NCBI GenBank assembly: GCA_902551185.1
Contig: CACDCN010000010.1
Coordinates: 1 to 41,611 of the forward strand
Source of the DNA: an uncultured SAR86 cluster bacterium
Lineage (GTDB): Bacteria > Pseudomonadota > Gammaproteobacteria > Magnimaribacterales > D2472
Reading direction: 5' to 3'
Length of the DNA stretch: 41,611 bases
Notes under the pieces: generated by a model
The model's input: only the letters and a program-made list of their open reading frames with translations
Database searches by the model: none
Told to the model about the DNA's origin: nothing
Shown: piece by piece, positions 35,774 to 41,611 of the stretch
Numbering within the stretch: position 1 is the first letter of the stretch
Layout: every line of letters starts with the position of its first letter
Translations under genes and position numbers: made by a program

Positions 35774-36724
35774 GTGAGATATTTAAAAACAATTCCAATA
35801 TTATTCTTTATCTTTGCATGTGGTGGAGGCGGATCTTCAAGCGCACCTACTGAAATTGAAAATCCATCAAATCAGAATCCAAACGTAATTATTGAGTCTT
35901 GTTCGAATACTACAAGAACAGGAATGCAAAAGTGTGATTTAAAACATGATAGTTTAGATAGATATTATTTTATTTATAGACCTGCAAATTTAAATACAGA
36001 TATTAGCGTACCAGTTTTATTTGCTCTTCATGGATATGGATCTTCCGCCCTAAGTCACCTTACTTACACAAATTATTTTTCGCTTGCTGATGCTAACAAC
36101 TTTATTGTTATTTATCCGCAAGGAACCACAACTGACACATTGTCATCTCATTGGAATGTTGGGGGCTGGACATCTAAGAGCACTAGAAAAGACATTGAAT
36201 TCATAGATACAGTAATTGATTTAATTAAAGATAAAATACAAATTGATCAGACAAGGATTTATTCTTCAGGTATGTCTAATGGAGGTTACATGAGCTACTC
36301 TTTAGCTTGTAATCTTAATAATAAAATTGCAGCAATTGCATCAGTTACTGGCTCAATGACCCCAGATAACTTTGATAATTGCTCACCCTCTAATCCAATA
36401 TCAGTTTTACAAATACATGGTTTACAAGATCTTGTTGTTCCTTATATTGGTAGCTCAGGGTCAAAAAGTATTCCAGATGTAATTGATTTTTGGGTAAATT
36501 ATAATGCATGCAGTACAGAGCCAAATAGACTTATTAAATATTCAAATTTAGCTTTAATTAATTATGACACTTATGAAAATTGTTTAAATAACACTAATGT
36601 TAAACTCATTCTTCATCCTGAGATGGGTCATACCTGGCCATTTACTAGCACTCATAACGTAAGCGCTTCAAATGAAATATGGGACTTTGTATCTCAATAT
36701 GATTTAAGTGGAAAAATTAATTAG
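35774..36724 (+). CDS. Polyhydroxybutyrate depolymerase/feruloyl-esterase-like lipoprotein
   Basis: A 316-residue alpha/beta hydrolase exported as a lipoprotein: signal with lipobox IFAC (C16), then GGGGSSS. The hydrolase domain starts near 55 (YYFIYRPANL), has HGYGSS at the oxyanion hole, nucleophile S168 in GMSNGG, D219 (HGLQDLVVPY) and H286 (MGHTWPF). This is the LpqC/PHB depolymerase pattern. It would cleave ester polymers or acyl esters at the cell surface. The start is GTG. TAAGAT at 35762-35767 ends exactly 6 nt before it, and there is no Shine-Dalgarno. Confidence 0.85.
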   Translation: MRYLKTIPILFFIFACGGGGSSSAPTEIENPSNQNPNVIIESCSNTTRTGMQKCDLKHDSLDRYYFIYRPANLNTDISVPVLFALHGYGSSALSHLTYTNYFSLADANNFIVIYPQGTTTDTLSSHWNVGGWTSKSTRKDIEFIDTVIDLIKDKIQIDQTRIYSSGMSNGGYMSYSLACNLNNKIAAIASVTGSMTPDNFDNCSPSNPISVLQIHGLQDLVVPYIGSSGSKSIPDVIDFWVNYNACSTEPNRLIKYSNLALINYDTYENCLNNTNVKLILHPEMGHTWPFTSTHNVSASNEIWDFVSQYDLSGKIN

Positions 36725-36746
36725 TAACACAAAAAACACATAATTG

Positions 36747-36777
36747 TTGCAAAAAATTATATTATGAATGTTATATT
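36747..36777 (+). promoter_or_regulatory. Putative promoter of the secreted paralogue operon
   Basis: TTGCAA (36747-36752) and TTATAT (36771-36776) or TATATT (36772-36777) are separated by 18 or 19 bp. A short leader with GAGGAG precedes the ATG at 36802. Confidence 0.45.
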
Positions 36778-36801
36778 ATTATTTCTATAGAGGAGATAGC
36801 T

Positions 36802-37563
36802 ATGAAAAAAATGTTTTTAACAATCTTATTATTTTCCGGTGCAATTGTATTCGCTCAAGATAATACTGAATATAAGTATGAACCAGAAGCTAATAAAGCT
36901 GAATATTTTATTGGCACATATAACTCAGGCAAGGATTTAGATGATCTTGTTGCTTGGTATAATAAATTTGCGAAATGGACAAAAGGTCAAGATGGTGCTT
37001 TTGATTCAATGTCTACCGCAATTCTTACTCCCGTTTTTCATTCTAATTTAAATGCTGTAGAGGTTATGTGGTCAAATAACTGGCCCACACCTACTGCGCA
37101 ATTTAATGGAATGGAAAAATGGTTTACTGGTGGTGGACCAAAGTTAGTAGAGTCACTACCGACAACTTGGTCTGAAGCTATTGACGCTTGGCAATGGGTT
37201 GTTTCTGAACCATCGAGCTTAGAAGCAGGCAATATGATGTATGCCACTTATTCTGATTGTTCGCTTGAAGAAGGGTACACGTTAAGAAAGGTATATGATC
37301 TTTACAAAGATTTTGCAATTTATGCTCAATCAGTTGGTGACACCGTAGGAAGAAAAATCATTGTTCCTGATGCAGGCAGACAACTACCTGATGGAGTAGA
37401 TTTTGTAAGACTAATGTATAGCTCTTCAATTTCAGAAAGAGGAGAAAATGCTGATAGATATTTCTCTAAGCTAGCAGACTCTGAAGCTTCTGCAAATTTA
37501 AAAGGTTTTTCATGCACTAATGGAAGATCTTACTTAGGTATGTCGATGACGGCATTTAATTAA
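36802..37563 (+). CDS. Secreted protein of unknown family, paralogue A (253 aa)
   Basis: A signal peptide (MKKMFLTILLFSGAIVFAQ) precedes a domain I cannot name. It is clearly related to the protein at 38017: both have AEYFIGTYNSGKDLDDLVAW-type openings (here about 34-53), a KWTKG/KWATSG turn, LPTTWSEAIDAWQW against LPVTNSQVINTWQR, GDTVGRKIIVPDAG against GDVAGRKLIWPTMG, and YSSSISERGEN against FTSSITDYGKN. Length is also nearly identical. Only two Cys occur, in corresponding places (YSDCS; FSCTNGRSY). A strong Shine-Dalgarno (GAGGAG) suggests high expression. Confidence 0.68.
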   Translation: MKKMFLTILLFSGAIVFAQDNTEYKYEPEANKAEYFIGTYNSGKDLDDLVAWYNKFAKWTKGQDGAFDSMSTAILTPVFHSNLNAVEVMWSNNWPTPTAQFNGMEKWFTGGGPKLVESLPTTWSEAIDAWQWVVSEPSSLEAGNMMYATYSDCSLEEGYTLRKVYDLYKDFAIYAQSVGDTVGRKIIVPDAGRQLPDGVDFVRLMYSSSISERGENADRYFSKLADSEASANLKGFSCTNGRSYLGMSMTAFN

Positions 37564-37583
37564 ACTTTAGATAGGAGAAAATT

Positions 37584-38006
37584 ATGAGATTTTTAATAAT
37601 TACAATGTTGATGTTTTCAATGTCTGCATATGCTCAAGAAGAAGATTCAAGAGAGCCAGCTCCCGGTGTAATTGAATTAACTGTAGTAAAGGTTAAAACT
37701 AATTATATTCAGGACTATTTAGATGGATTAGAGTTAACTTGGGTTGCGGCAAACAAAATTCAACAAGAAATGGGAATCATTGATGGCTTCAACGTTTATG
37801 TTGGTAATAACAGTCATGTATATCTTTCAGTTTCATATCCAAATTATGCAGCAATGGATCCATGGTCTGATGAGCAGCAAGCTGAATTTGAAAAGAAATT
37901 TAGAAAAGTTATATCTGAACAAGATCAGGCTTCAACAGCTCAGGGGTATGAAGATATTCGTGAAATAGTTAGAGTTGAGATGATTAATAGAATTATTTTT
38001 AAATAA
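37584..38006 (+). CDS. Small secreted protein between the paralogues (140 aa)
   Basis: A signal peptide (MRFLIITMLMFSMSAYAQ) and about 120 mature residues. VIELTVVKVKTNYIQDYLDGLELTW, later VYVGNNSHVYLSVSYPNYAAMDP, resemble one ferredoxin-like/alpha-beta-barrel unit as in the duplicated protein at 34993; this resemblance is weak. Many Tyr, Glu and Lys; no Cys. AGGAG stands about 7 nt before the ATG. It lies 20 nt after paralogue A and just before paralogue B, so the three form an operon ending at the terminator near 38800. Confidence 0.65.
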   Translation: MRFLIITMLMFSMSAYAQEEDSREPAPGVIELTVVKVKTNYIQDYLDGLELTWVAANKIQQEMGIIDGFNVYVGNNSHVYLSVSYPNYAAMDPWSDEQQAEFEKKFRKVISEQDQASTAQGYEDIREIVRVEMINRIIFK

Positions 38007-38016
38007 GGAGATGTAT

Positions 38017-38778
38017 ATGAAAATATTATTAAGTTTAAGTTTATTATTTTCTTTTTCAGTTTTTGCTGATGACCATGAAGGTGATAAACCAATGTATGCA
38101 CCTAATGTTGCTGAATATTATGTAGCTTCATTCAAGGATGGCAAGGGTATGGATGACATGATGCGATGGTCAGCTAAATGGGAAAAGTGGGCAACATCAG
38201 GTGATGCTGCTGCAGCAAATGCTGATTACAGCGCATCAATACTAGTTCCATATTATGGAGTTAATTTAGATACTTTTGATTTTCTTTGGTTAGGAATAAA
38301 TTCTAATCCAGAAGCACAAGCTGTAGCCAATGATTACTGGGTTAATAATGGTGGCAGGCTTTTAGAAGAATTACCTGTTACTAATTCACAAGTGATTAAT
38401 ACTTGGCAAAGAACTGTGTCTGAAACACCTGACGGGACTGCAGGTTATGTCGTATACCAAGATTGCACTTATGGAGAAGATGTTACTGGAGAACAGCACT
38501 ATGATGCATATTTTGCCTTTGCTCAAGCAGCTAAAGAGCTAGGTGATGTAGCAGGTAGAAAATTAATTTGGCCTACAATGGGGGTAACTCCTGGTTGGGA
38601 TTATGATTATGTTCAAGCTGTGTTTACTTCATCCATTACAGACTATGGTAAAAATTGGACAAATTTCTGGTCTGGCAAACAACGAGAAATGCCTGAATGG
38701 AAAGCACTTAATGATCTTGGCGGTGAATGTGAAAATCAAAGATCTTTTACAATAGTTCCAGTTAAAAGCGCTAGTTAA
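38017..38778 (+). CDS. Secreted protein of unknown family, paralogue B (253 aa)
   Basis: The ATG at 38017 is chosen over 38011 because AAGGAG ends directly before 38011 and so is properly spaced only for 38017. A signal peptide (MKILLSLSLLFSFSVFA) precedes a domain homologous over its whole length to the protein at 36802, with the two Cys conserved (YQDCT; GGECENQRSF). Trp and Tyr are abundant, which may indicate carbohydrate or aromatic ligand binding, but this is only composition. An intrinsic terminator follows. Confidence 0.68.
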   Translation: MKILLSLSLLFSFSVFADDHEGDKPMYAPNVAEYYVASFKDGKGMDDMMRWSAKWEKWATSGDAAAANADYSASILVPYYGVNLDTFDFLWLGINSNPEAQAVANDYWVNNGGRLLEELPVTNSQVINTWQRTVSETPDGTAGYVVYQDCTYGEDVTGEQHYDAYFAFAQAAKELGDVAGRKLIWPTMGVTPGWDYDYVQAVFTSSITDYGKNWTNFWSGKQREMPEWKALNDLGGECENQRSFTIVPVKSAS

Positions 38779-38799
38779 ATTAATTTTAACTAAAATTTT

Positions 38800-38824
38800 A
38801 AAGGAGGCTTTATGCCTCCTTTTT
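38800..38824 (+). terminator. Intrinsic terminator
   Basis: Stem AAAGGAGGC/GCCTCCTTT with loop TTTAT and a T-run. It closes the three-gene secreted-protein operon. Confidence 0.9.
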
Positions 38825-38834
38825 ATTTATAAGG

Positions 38835-38840
38835 CATAAT
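38835..38840 (+). promoter_or_regulatory. -10-like element 6 nt before the monooxygenase ATG
   Basis: CATAAT is followed by TGCTTC and the ATG at 38847. The terminator just upstream means this gene needs its own promoter, and no Shine-Dalgarno is present. Confidence 0.45.
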
Positions 38841-38846
38841 TGCTTC

Positions 38847-39980
38847 ATGGAAGATTATTCAAAGCATATTGCAATAATTGGAGCAGGAATATCTGGTCTT
38901 GCTTTAGGAAATATTTTAAAAAAGAACAATATACCCTGTGTAATTTTTGAAAGATACCCAGATATCAGTGAGCATGGTGCCGGAATATCCATCTCTCCTA
39001 ATGGCCTTACAGTATTAGAAGAATTAAATTTATTGAAAGATCTTAAAGATATTTCAGGCAATCCCAAACAAGCTATTTTTTACTCAAATCTAAAAACAAT
39101 TACTCAAATCGACGTTAATGTTGTTACCACCTCAAGAAAATCTTTATATAAGGTCTTGCTTGATAAATATATTACTATGAATGGAGAAATTTTTTTCAAT
39201 CACCAATTAATAGATTTTAATTTGGATAACAAGAATATCTTTTTTTCTAATAATTTATCCTATAAGGTGTCTCATATTGCTGCCTGTGATGGCATAAGAT
39301 CTATATGTAGAGAAAAATTTATTGACCAAAAACAACCTACATATAGTGGATATTCTGTATGGCGAGCAATTTTAGATAAAGAACAAGCAGAAATAAGATT
39401 TCACTTAGGTTCAAATTTCCATGTAGTTACATATCCAATATCAAATAATCAGACGAGTTTTGTAGCTGCTATAAAAACAGATAAAGAAGAAAAAGATTCA
39501 TGGAAACAGAGAGGGTCGATTAAAGACCTGGAATCTGATCTACCTATTGAAATTATTCAAGAATATAAATCTCTAAAAGAAAACGATGAGATATATAAAT
39601 GGGGCGTATATATAAGACCTGAAATCGATTTGTTATTTAAAGAAAATATTACTTTCTTAGGAGATGCAGCCCACCCAATAGTCCCATTTATAGGACAGGG
39701 AGGGTGTCTTGCGCTAGAAGATGCATCTATATTCGGCAATTTAGTTTCTTTATACAAGAATGATTATTTAAAAATACAAGAAGCCTATAAGAGAATTAGA
39801 CTACCAAGAGTTAAAAAAATCCATCATTCATCGATTTCTCAGGGCAGGTTAAATCATATCAAGAATCCTATATTAAAAATTGTAAGAAATTTTATGATGA
39901 AATATACAAATATCATTTCAATTACGACCAACAAAATATGGAATTACAACCCATCTTCTGAAATTAAAAAAATAATTTAA
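38847..39980 (+). CDS. FAD-dependent aromatic-ring-type monooxygenase
   Basis: A 377-residue class A flavoprotein monooxygenase. The N-terminal dinucleotide fold is IAIIGAGISGLALG (8-21), the DG motif is AACDGIRS (D148), and the GD motif is LGDAAHPIVPFIGQGG (271-286). Relatives hydroxylate aromatic acids, nicotinate derivatives or ubiquinone precursors; the size fits the 6-hydroxynicotinate or salicylate hydroxylase-like groups, and the substrate cannot be fixed. It is transcribed alone, between a terminator and the malate synthase promoter. Confidence 0.88.
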   Translation: MEDYSKHIAIIGAGISGLALGNILKKNNIPCVIFERYPDISEHGAGISISPNGLTVLEELNLLKDLKDISGNPKQAIFYSNLKTITQIDVNVVTTSRKSLYKVLLDKYITMNGEIFFNHQLIDFNLDNKNIFFSNNLSYKVSHIAACDGIRSICREKFIDQKQPTYSGYSVWRAILDKEQAEIRFHLGSNFHVVTYPISNNQTSFVAAIKTDKEEKDSWKQRGSIKDLESDLPIEIIQEYKSLKENDEIYKWGVYIRPEIDLLFKENITFLGDAAHPIVPFIGQGGCLALEDASIFGNLVSLYKNDYLKIQEAYKRIRLPRVKKIHHSSISQGRLNHIKNPILKIVRNFMMKYTNIISITTNKIWNYNPSSEIKKII

Positions 39981-40015
39981 GGAATTTATAATTATTGGTT
40001 TTTATTTCAACTTGA

Positions 40016-40021
40016 TATAAT
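40016..40021 (+). promoter_or_regulatory. -10 element 6 nt before the malate synthase ATG
   Basis: A perfect TATAAT, then TTATAT, then the ATG at 40028. The best upstream hexamer is TTGGTT at 39995-40000 (15-bp spacing), which is weak. No Shine-Dalgarno is present. Confidence 0.52.
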
Positions 40022-40027
40022 TTATAT

Positions 40028-41611
40028 ATGAAAATTTTTTCTAAATTTTTAAAATCATCTACATCCAAAGAAAGAAAAATCAATGAAATAACATTAGATA
40101 TTTCAGATAACCTTAAAGAATTTGTAAAAGATGAACTATTACCAGGATTAAACATCTCGCCTGAATATTTTTGGAGCTCATTTCAAGAAATTTTAAATAG
40201 TTTTTCTAAAAAAAATAAAGAATTATTAGACAAAAGAAAAGATTTACAAGAAAAAATAGATCAATGGCACATAGAAAACAAAGATTTTGACATAGATCAA
40301 TATAAAAAATTTCTAACTGATATTGGGTATCTTCATCCTAGAAGTAATAATTTTTCAATTAAAACATCAAATGTTGATCCTGAAATAAGAAAGATTGCAG
40401 GTCCTCAGCTTGTGGTTCCGGTCATGAATGCAAGATTTGCATTAAATGCTACTAATGCAAGATGGGGCAGTTTATACGATGCCCTTTACGGCACTGATAT
40501 GATAAGTGAATCTGAAGGTGCCATTAGAGAAGGTGGATATAATCCTATTAGAGGTGATAGGGTAATTGCATTTGCTAAAAATTTTTTAGATGAAACGTTC
40601 CCTCTTGAGAATGGTACTTTTAATAAGGCAATAAATTTTGAATTTATTGACAGTGAAATTGTTATCACACTTAATGATGGATCAAAGACTCATCTTTTAA
40701 ATAAAGAACAATATATAGGCTACATGGATAAGGGTGAGGGCGCTTATGGACTGCTCTTTAAAAATAATAATTTACATATTGAGATTCAAGTTGATAGATC
40801 TCATCCAATTGGCCAAGATGATTTAGCAGGCATTAAAGATATATTAGTAGAATCTGCAATTACCACAATTCAAGACTGTGAAGACTCAGTTGCAGCAGTT
40901 GACGATGAAGACAAAATTATCGTTTATAGAAATTGGCTAGGTCTTATGAAAGGTGATTTAAAAAGATCTTTTAATAAGAATGGTAAGTACCTAACAAGAG
41001 AATTAAATGGCGATAGAAGGTATTTATTAAAAAATGGCAAAATGATACTCCTTCCAGGAAGAAGTTTGTTATTAGTTCGAAATGTTGGCCATTTGATGAC
41101 AAACCCTGCAATTAAAGATGAAAAGGGTAATGAAGTGCCTGAAGGAATCATGGATGGATTTTTTACTATATGCGCTTCAATACATGATCTTATTGGTAAT
41201 GGTTTATACAAGAATTCTAAAACTAAAAGTATTTACATAGTAAAGCCTAAGATGCATGGGCCAGAAGAGGTGCAATTTACATGCGATTTATTTTCAGCAA
41301 TTGAAGATATATTTGATCTTCCACGAAATACTGTAAAGCTTGGAATTATGGATGAAGAGCGAAGAACTACCGTTAACCTAAAAGAATGTATCGAAGTTGC
41401 CAAACACAGAGTAATTTTTATTAATACAGGCTTTCTTGATAGAACTGGCGATGAAATACATACAAGCATGGAAGCTGGTCCAATGGTCACAAAGGGTTTG
41501 ATGAAAAAGCAAAAATGGATTAATGCTTATGAGAATTGGAATGTTGATATAGGACTAGAAACTGGTTTTAAAGGAAACGCTCAAATAGGAAAAGGGATGT
41601 GGGCAATGCCT
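40028..41611 (+). CDS. glcB: Malate synthase G, 5' part (runs off window)
   Basis: The frame is open from the ATG at 40028 to the right edge: 528 codons of an enzyme usually about 720 long. It condenses glyoxylate with acetyl-CoA to malate in the glyoxylate/glycolate pathway. Family segments seen are AGPQLVVPVMNARFALNATNARWGS LYDALYG (split here only to keep it short), IVKPKMHGPEEVQFTCDLF, and LGIMDEERRTTVNLKEC with the catalytic Arg, then NTGFLDRTGDEIHTSMEAG. The last third, including the catalytic Asp region, lies outside the window. No isocitrate lyase gene is in view. Confidence 0.95.
   Translation, partial: MKIFSKFLKSSTSKERKINEITLDISDNLKEFVKDELLPGLNISPEYFWSSFQEILNSFSKKNKELLDKRKDLQEKIDQWHIENKDFDIDQYKKFLTDIGYLHPRSNNFSIKTSNVDPEIRKIAGPQLVVPVMNARFALNATNARWGSLYDALYGTDMISESEGAIREGGYNPIRGDRVIAFAKNFLDETFPLENGTFNKAINFEFIDSEIVITLNDGSKTHLLNKEQYIGYMDKGEGAYGLLFKNNNLHIEIQVDRSHPIGQDDLAGIKDILVESAITTIQDCEDSVAAVDDEDKIIVYRNWLGLMKGDLKRSFNKNGKYLTRELNGDRRYLLKNGKMILLPGRSLLLVRNVGHLMTNPAIKDEKGNEVPEGIMDGFFTICASIHDLIGNGLYKNSKTKSIYIVKPKMHGPEEVQFTCDLFSAIEDIFDLPRNTVKLGIMDEERRTTVNLKECIEVAKHRVIFINTGFLDRTGDEIHTSMEAGPMVTKGLMKKQKWINAYENWNVDIGLETGFKGNAQIGKGMWAMP

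Noticed and set aside
37744-37968. Out-of-frame plus-strand frame of 74 codons inside the 140-residue secreted protein gene
   Set aside because: It has no ribosome site of its own, and the overlapping frame has a signal peptide and good Shine-Dalgarno.

Overview
The window is AT-rich (about one third G+C by eye), densely coded chromosomal DNA from a gammaproteobacterium. Support for that assignment comes from the orders rpoE-rseA-mucD, lepA-lepB-rnc-era-recO-acpS, queA-tgt-yajC-secD-secF, and suhB divergent from trmJ, together with UppP, RsmJ and malate synthase G. Minimal spacing, gene overlaps, shortened proteins and many CGGGG lipoproteins resemble streamlined marine lineages such as SAR86. 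That last step is inference, not something the sequence proves.

Layout. 1-2.3 kb: envelope-stress sigma factor (C-terminal part only), an anti-sigma factor that appears fused to an RseB-like C-terminal domain, and a Do-type periplasmic protease. 2.4-11.35 kb: an almost gapless plus-strand run of translation, RNA-processing, lipid and cell-wall genes (lepA, lepB, rnc, era, recO, acpS, adk, short tsaB, uppP, rsmJ) ending in a gamma-butyrobetaine hydroxylase-like oxygenase. 11.35-12.12 kb, minus strand: a cupredoxin lipoprotein and tRNA-Leu(CAA). 12.17-17.4 kb: queuosine genes queA and tgt, then the SecDF-YajC export complex. 17.4-19.1 kb: divergent suhB/trmJ, then tRNA-Glu(UUC) with promoter and terminator.

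19.1-25.5 kb is an accessory block of small membrane, secreted and lipoprotein genes on both strands. It contains a two-gene module (four-TM coiled-coil protein plus an exported von Willebrand A-like protein), an exported PD-(D/E)XK-like protein, a YHYH protein and a chain of tiny membrane proteins joined by TAATG overlaps. No integrase or transposase is visible. 25.6-32.2 kb holds metabolic genes: an RRM protein, alanine dehydrogenase, an extended SDR, a steroid 5-alpha-reductase-like membrane enzyme, a GMC oxidoreductase, a rhodanese and a patatin. 32.2-38.8 kb is an envelope block: an M64-like metalloprotease lipoprotein with a short secreted partner, tRNA-Gly(GCC), a PHB-depolymerase-like esterase lipoprotein, and four small secreted proteins with strong Shine-Dalgarno sites, three of them visibly related by internal or tandem duplication. 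The window ends with an FAD monooxygenase and the first 528 codons of malate synthase G.

Main observations. Several housekeeping proteins lack residues normally regarded as essential: SuhB metal ligands, two of three Tgt zinc cysteines, and the RNase III Asp114 equivalent. TsaB is reduced to 143 residues. At least seven independently transcribed genes have a -10-like hexamer exactly 6 nt before the start codon, which would make their mRNAs leaderless, while the small secreted-protein genes carry strong Shine-Dalgarno sites.
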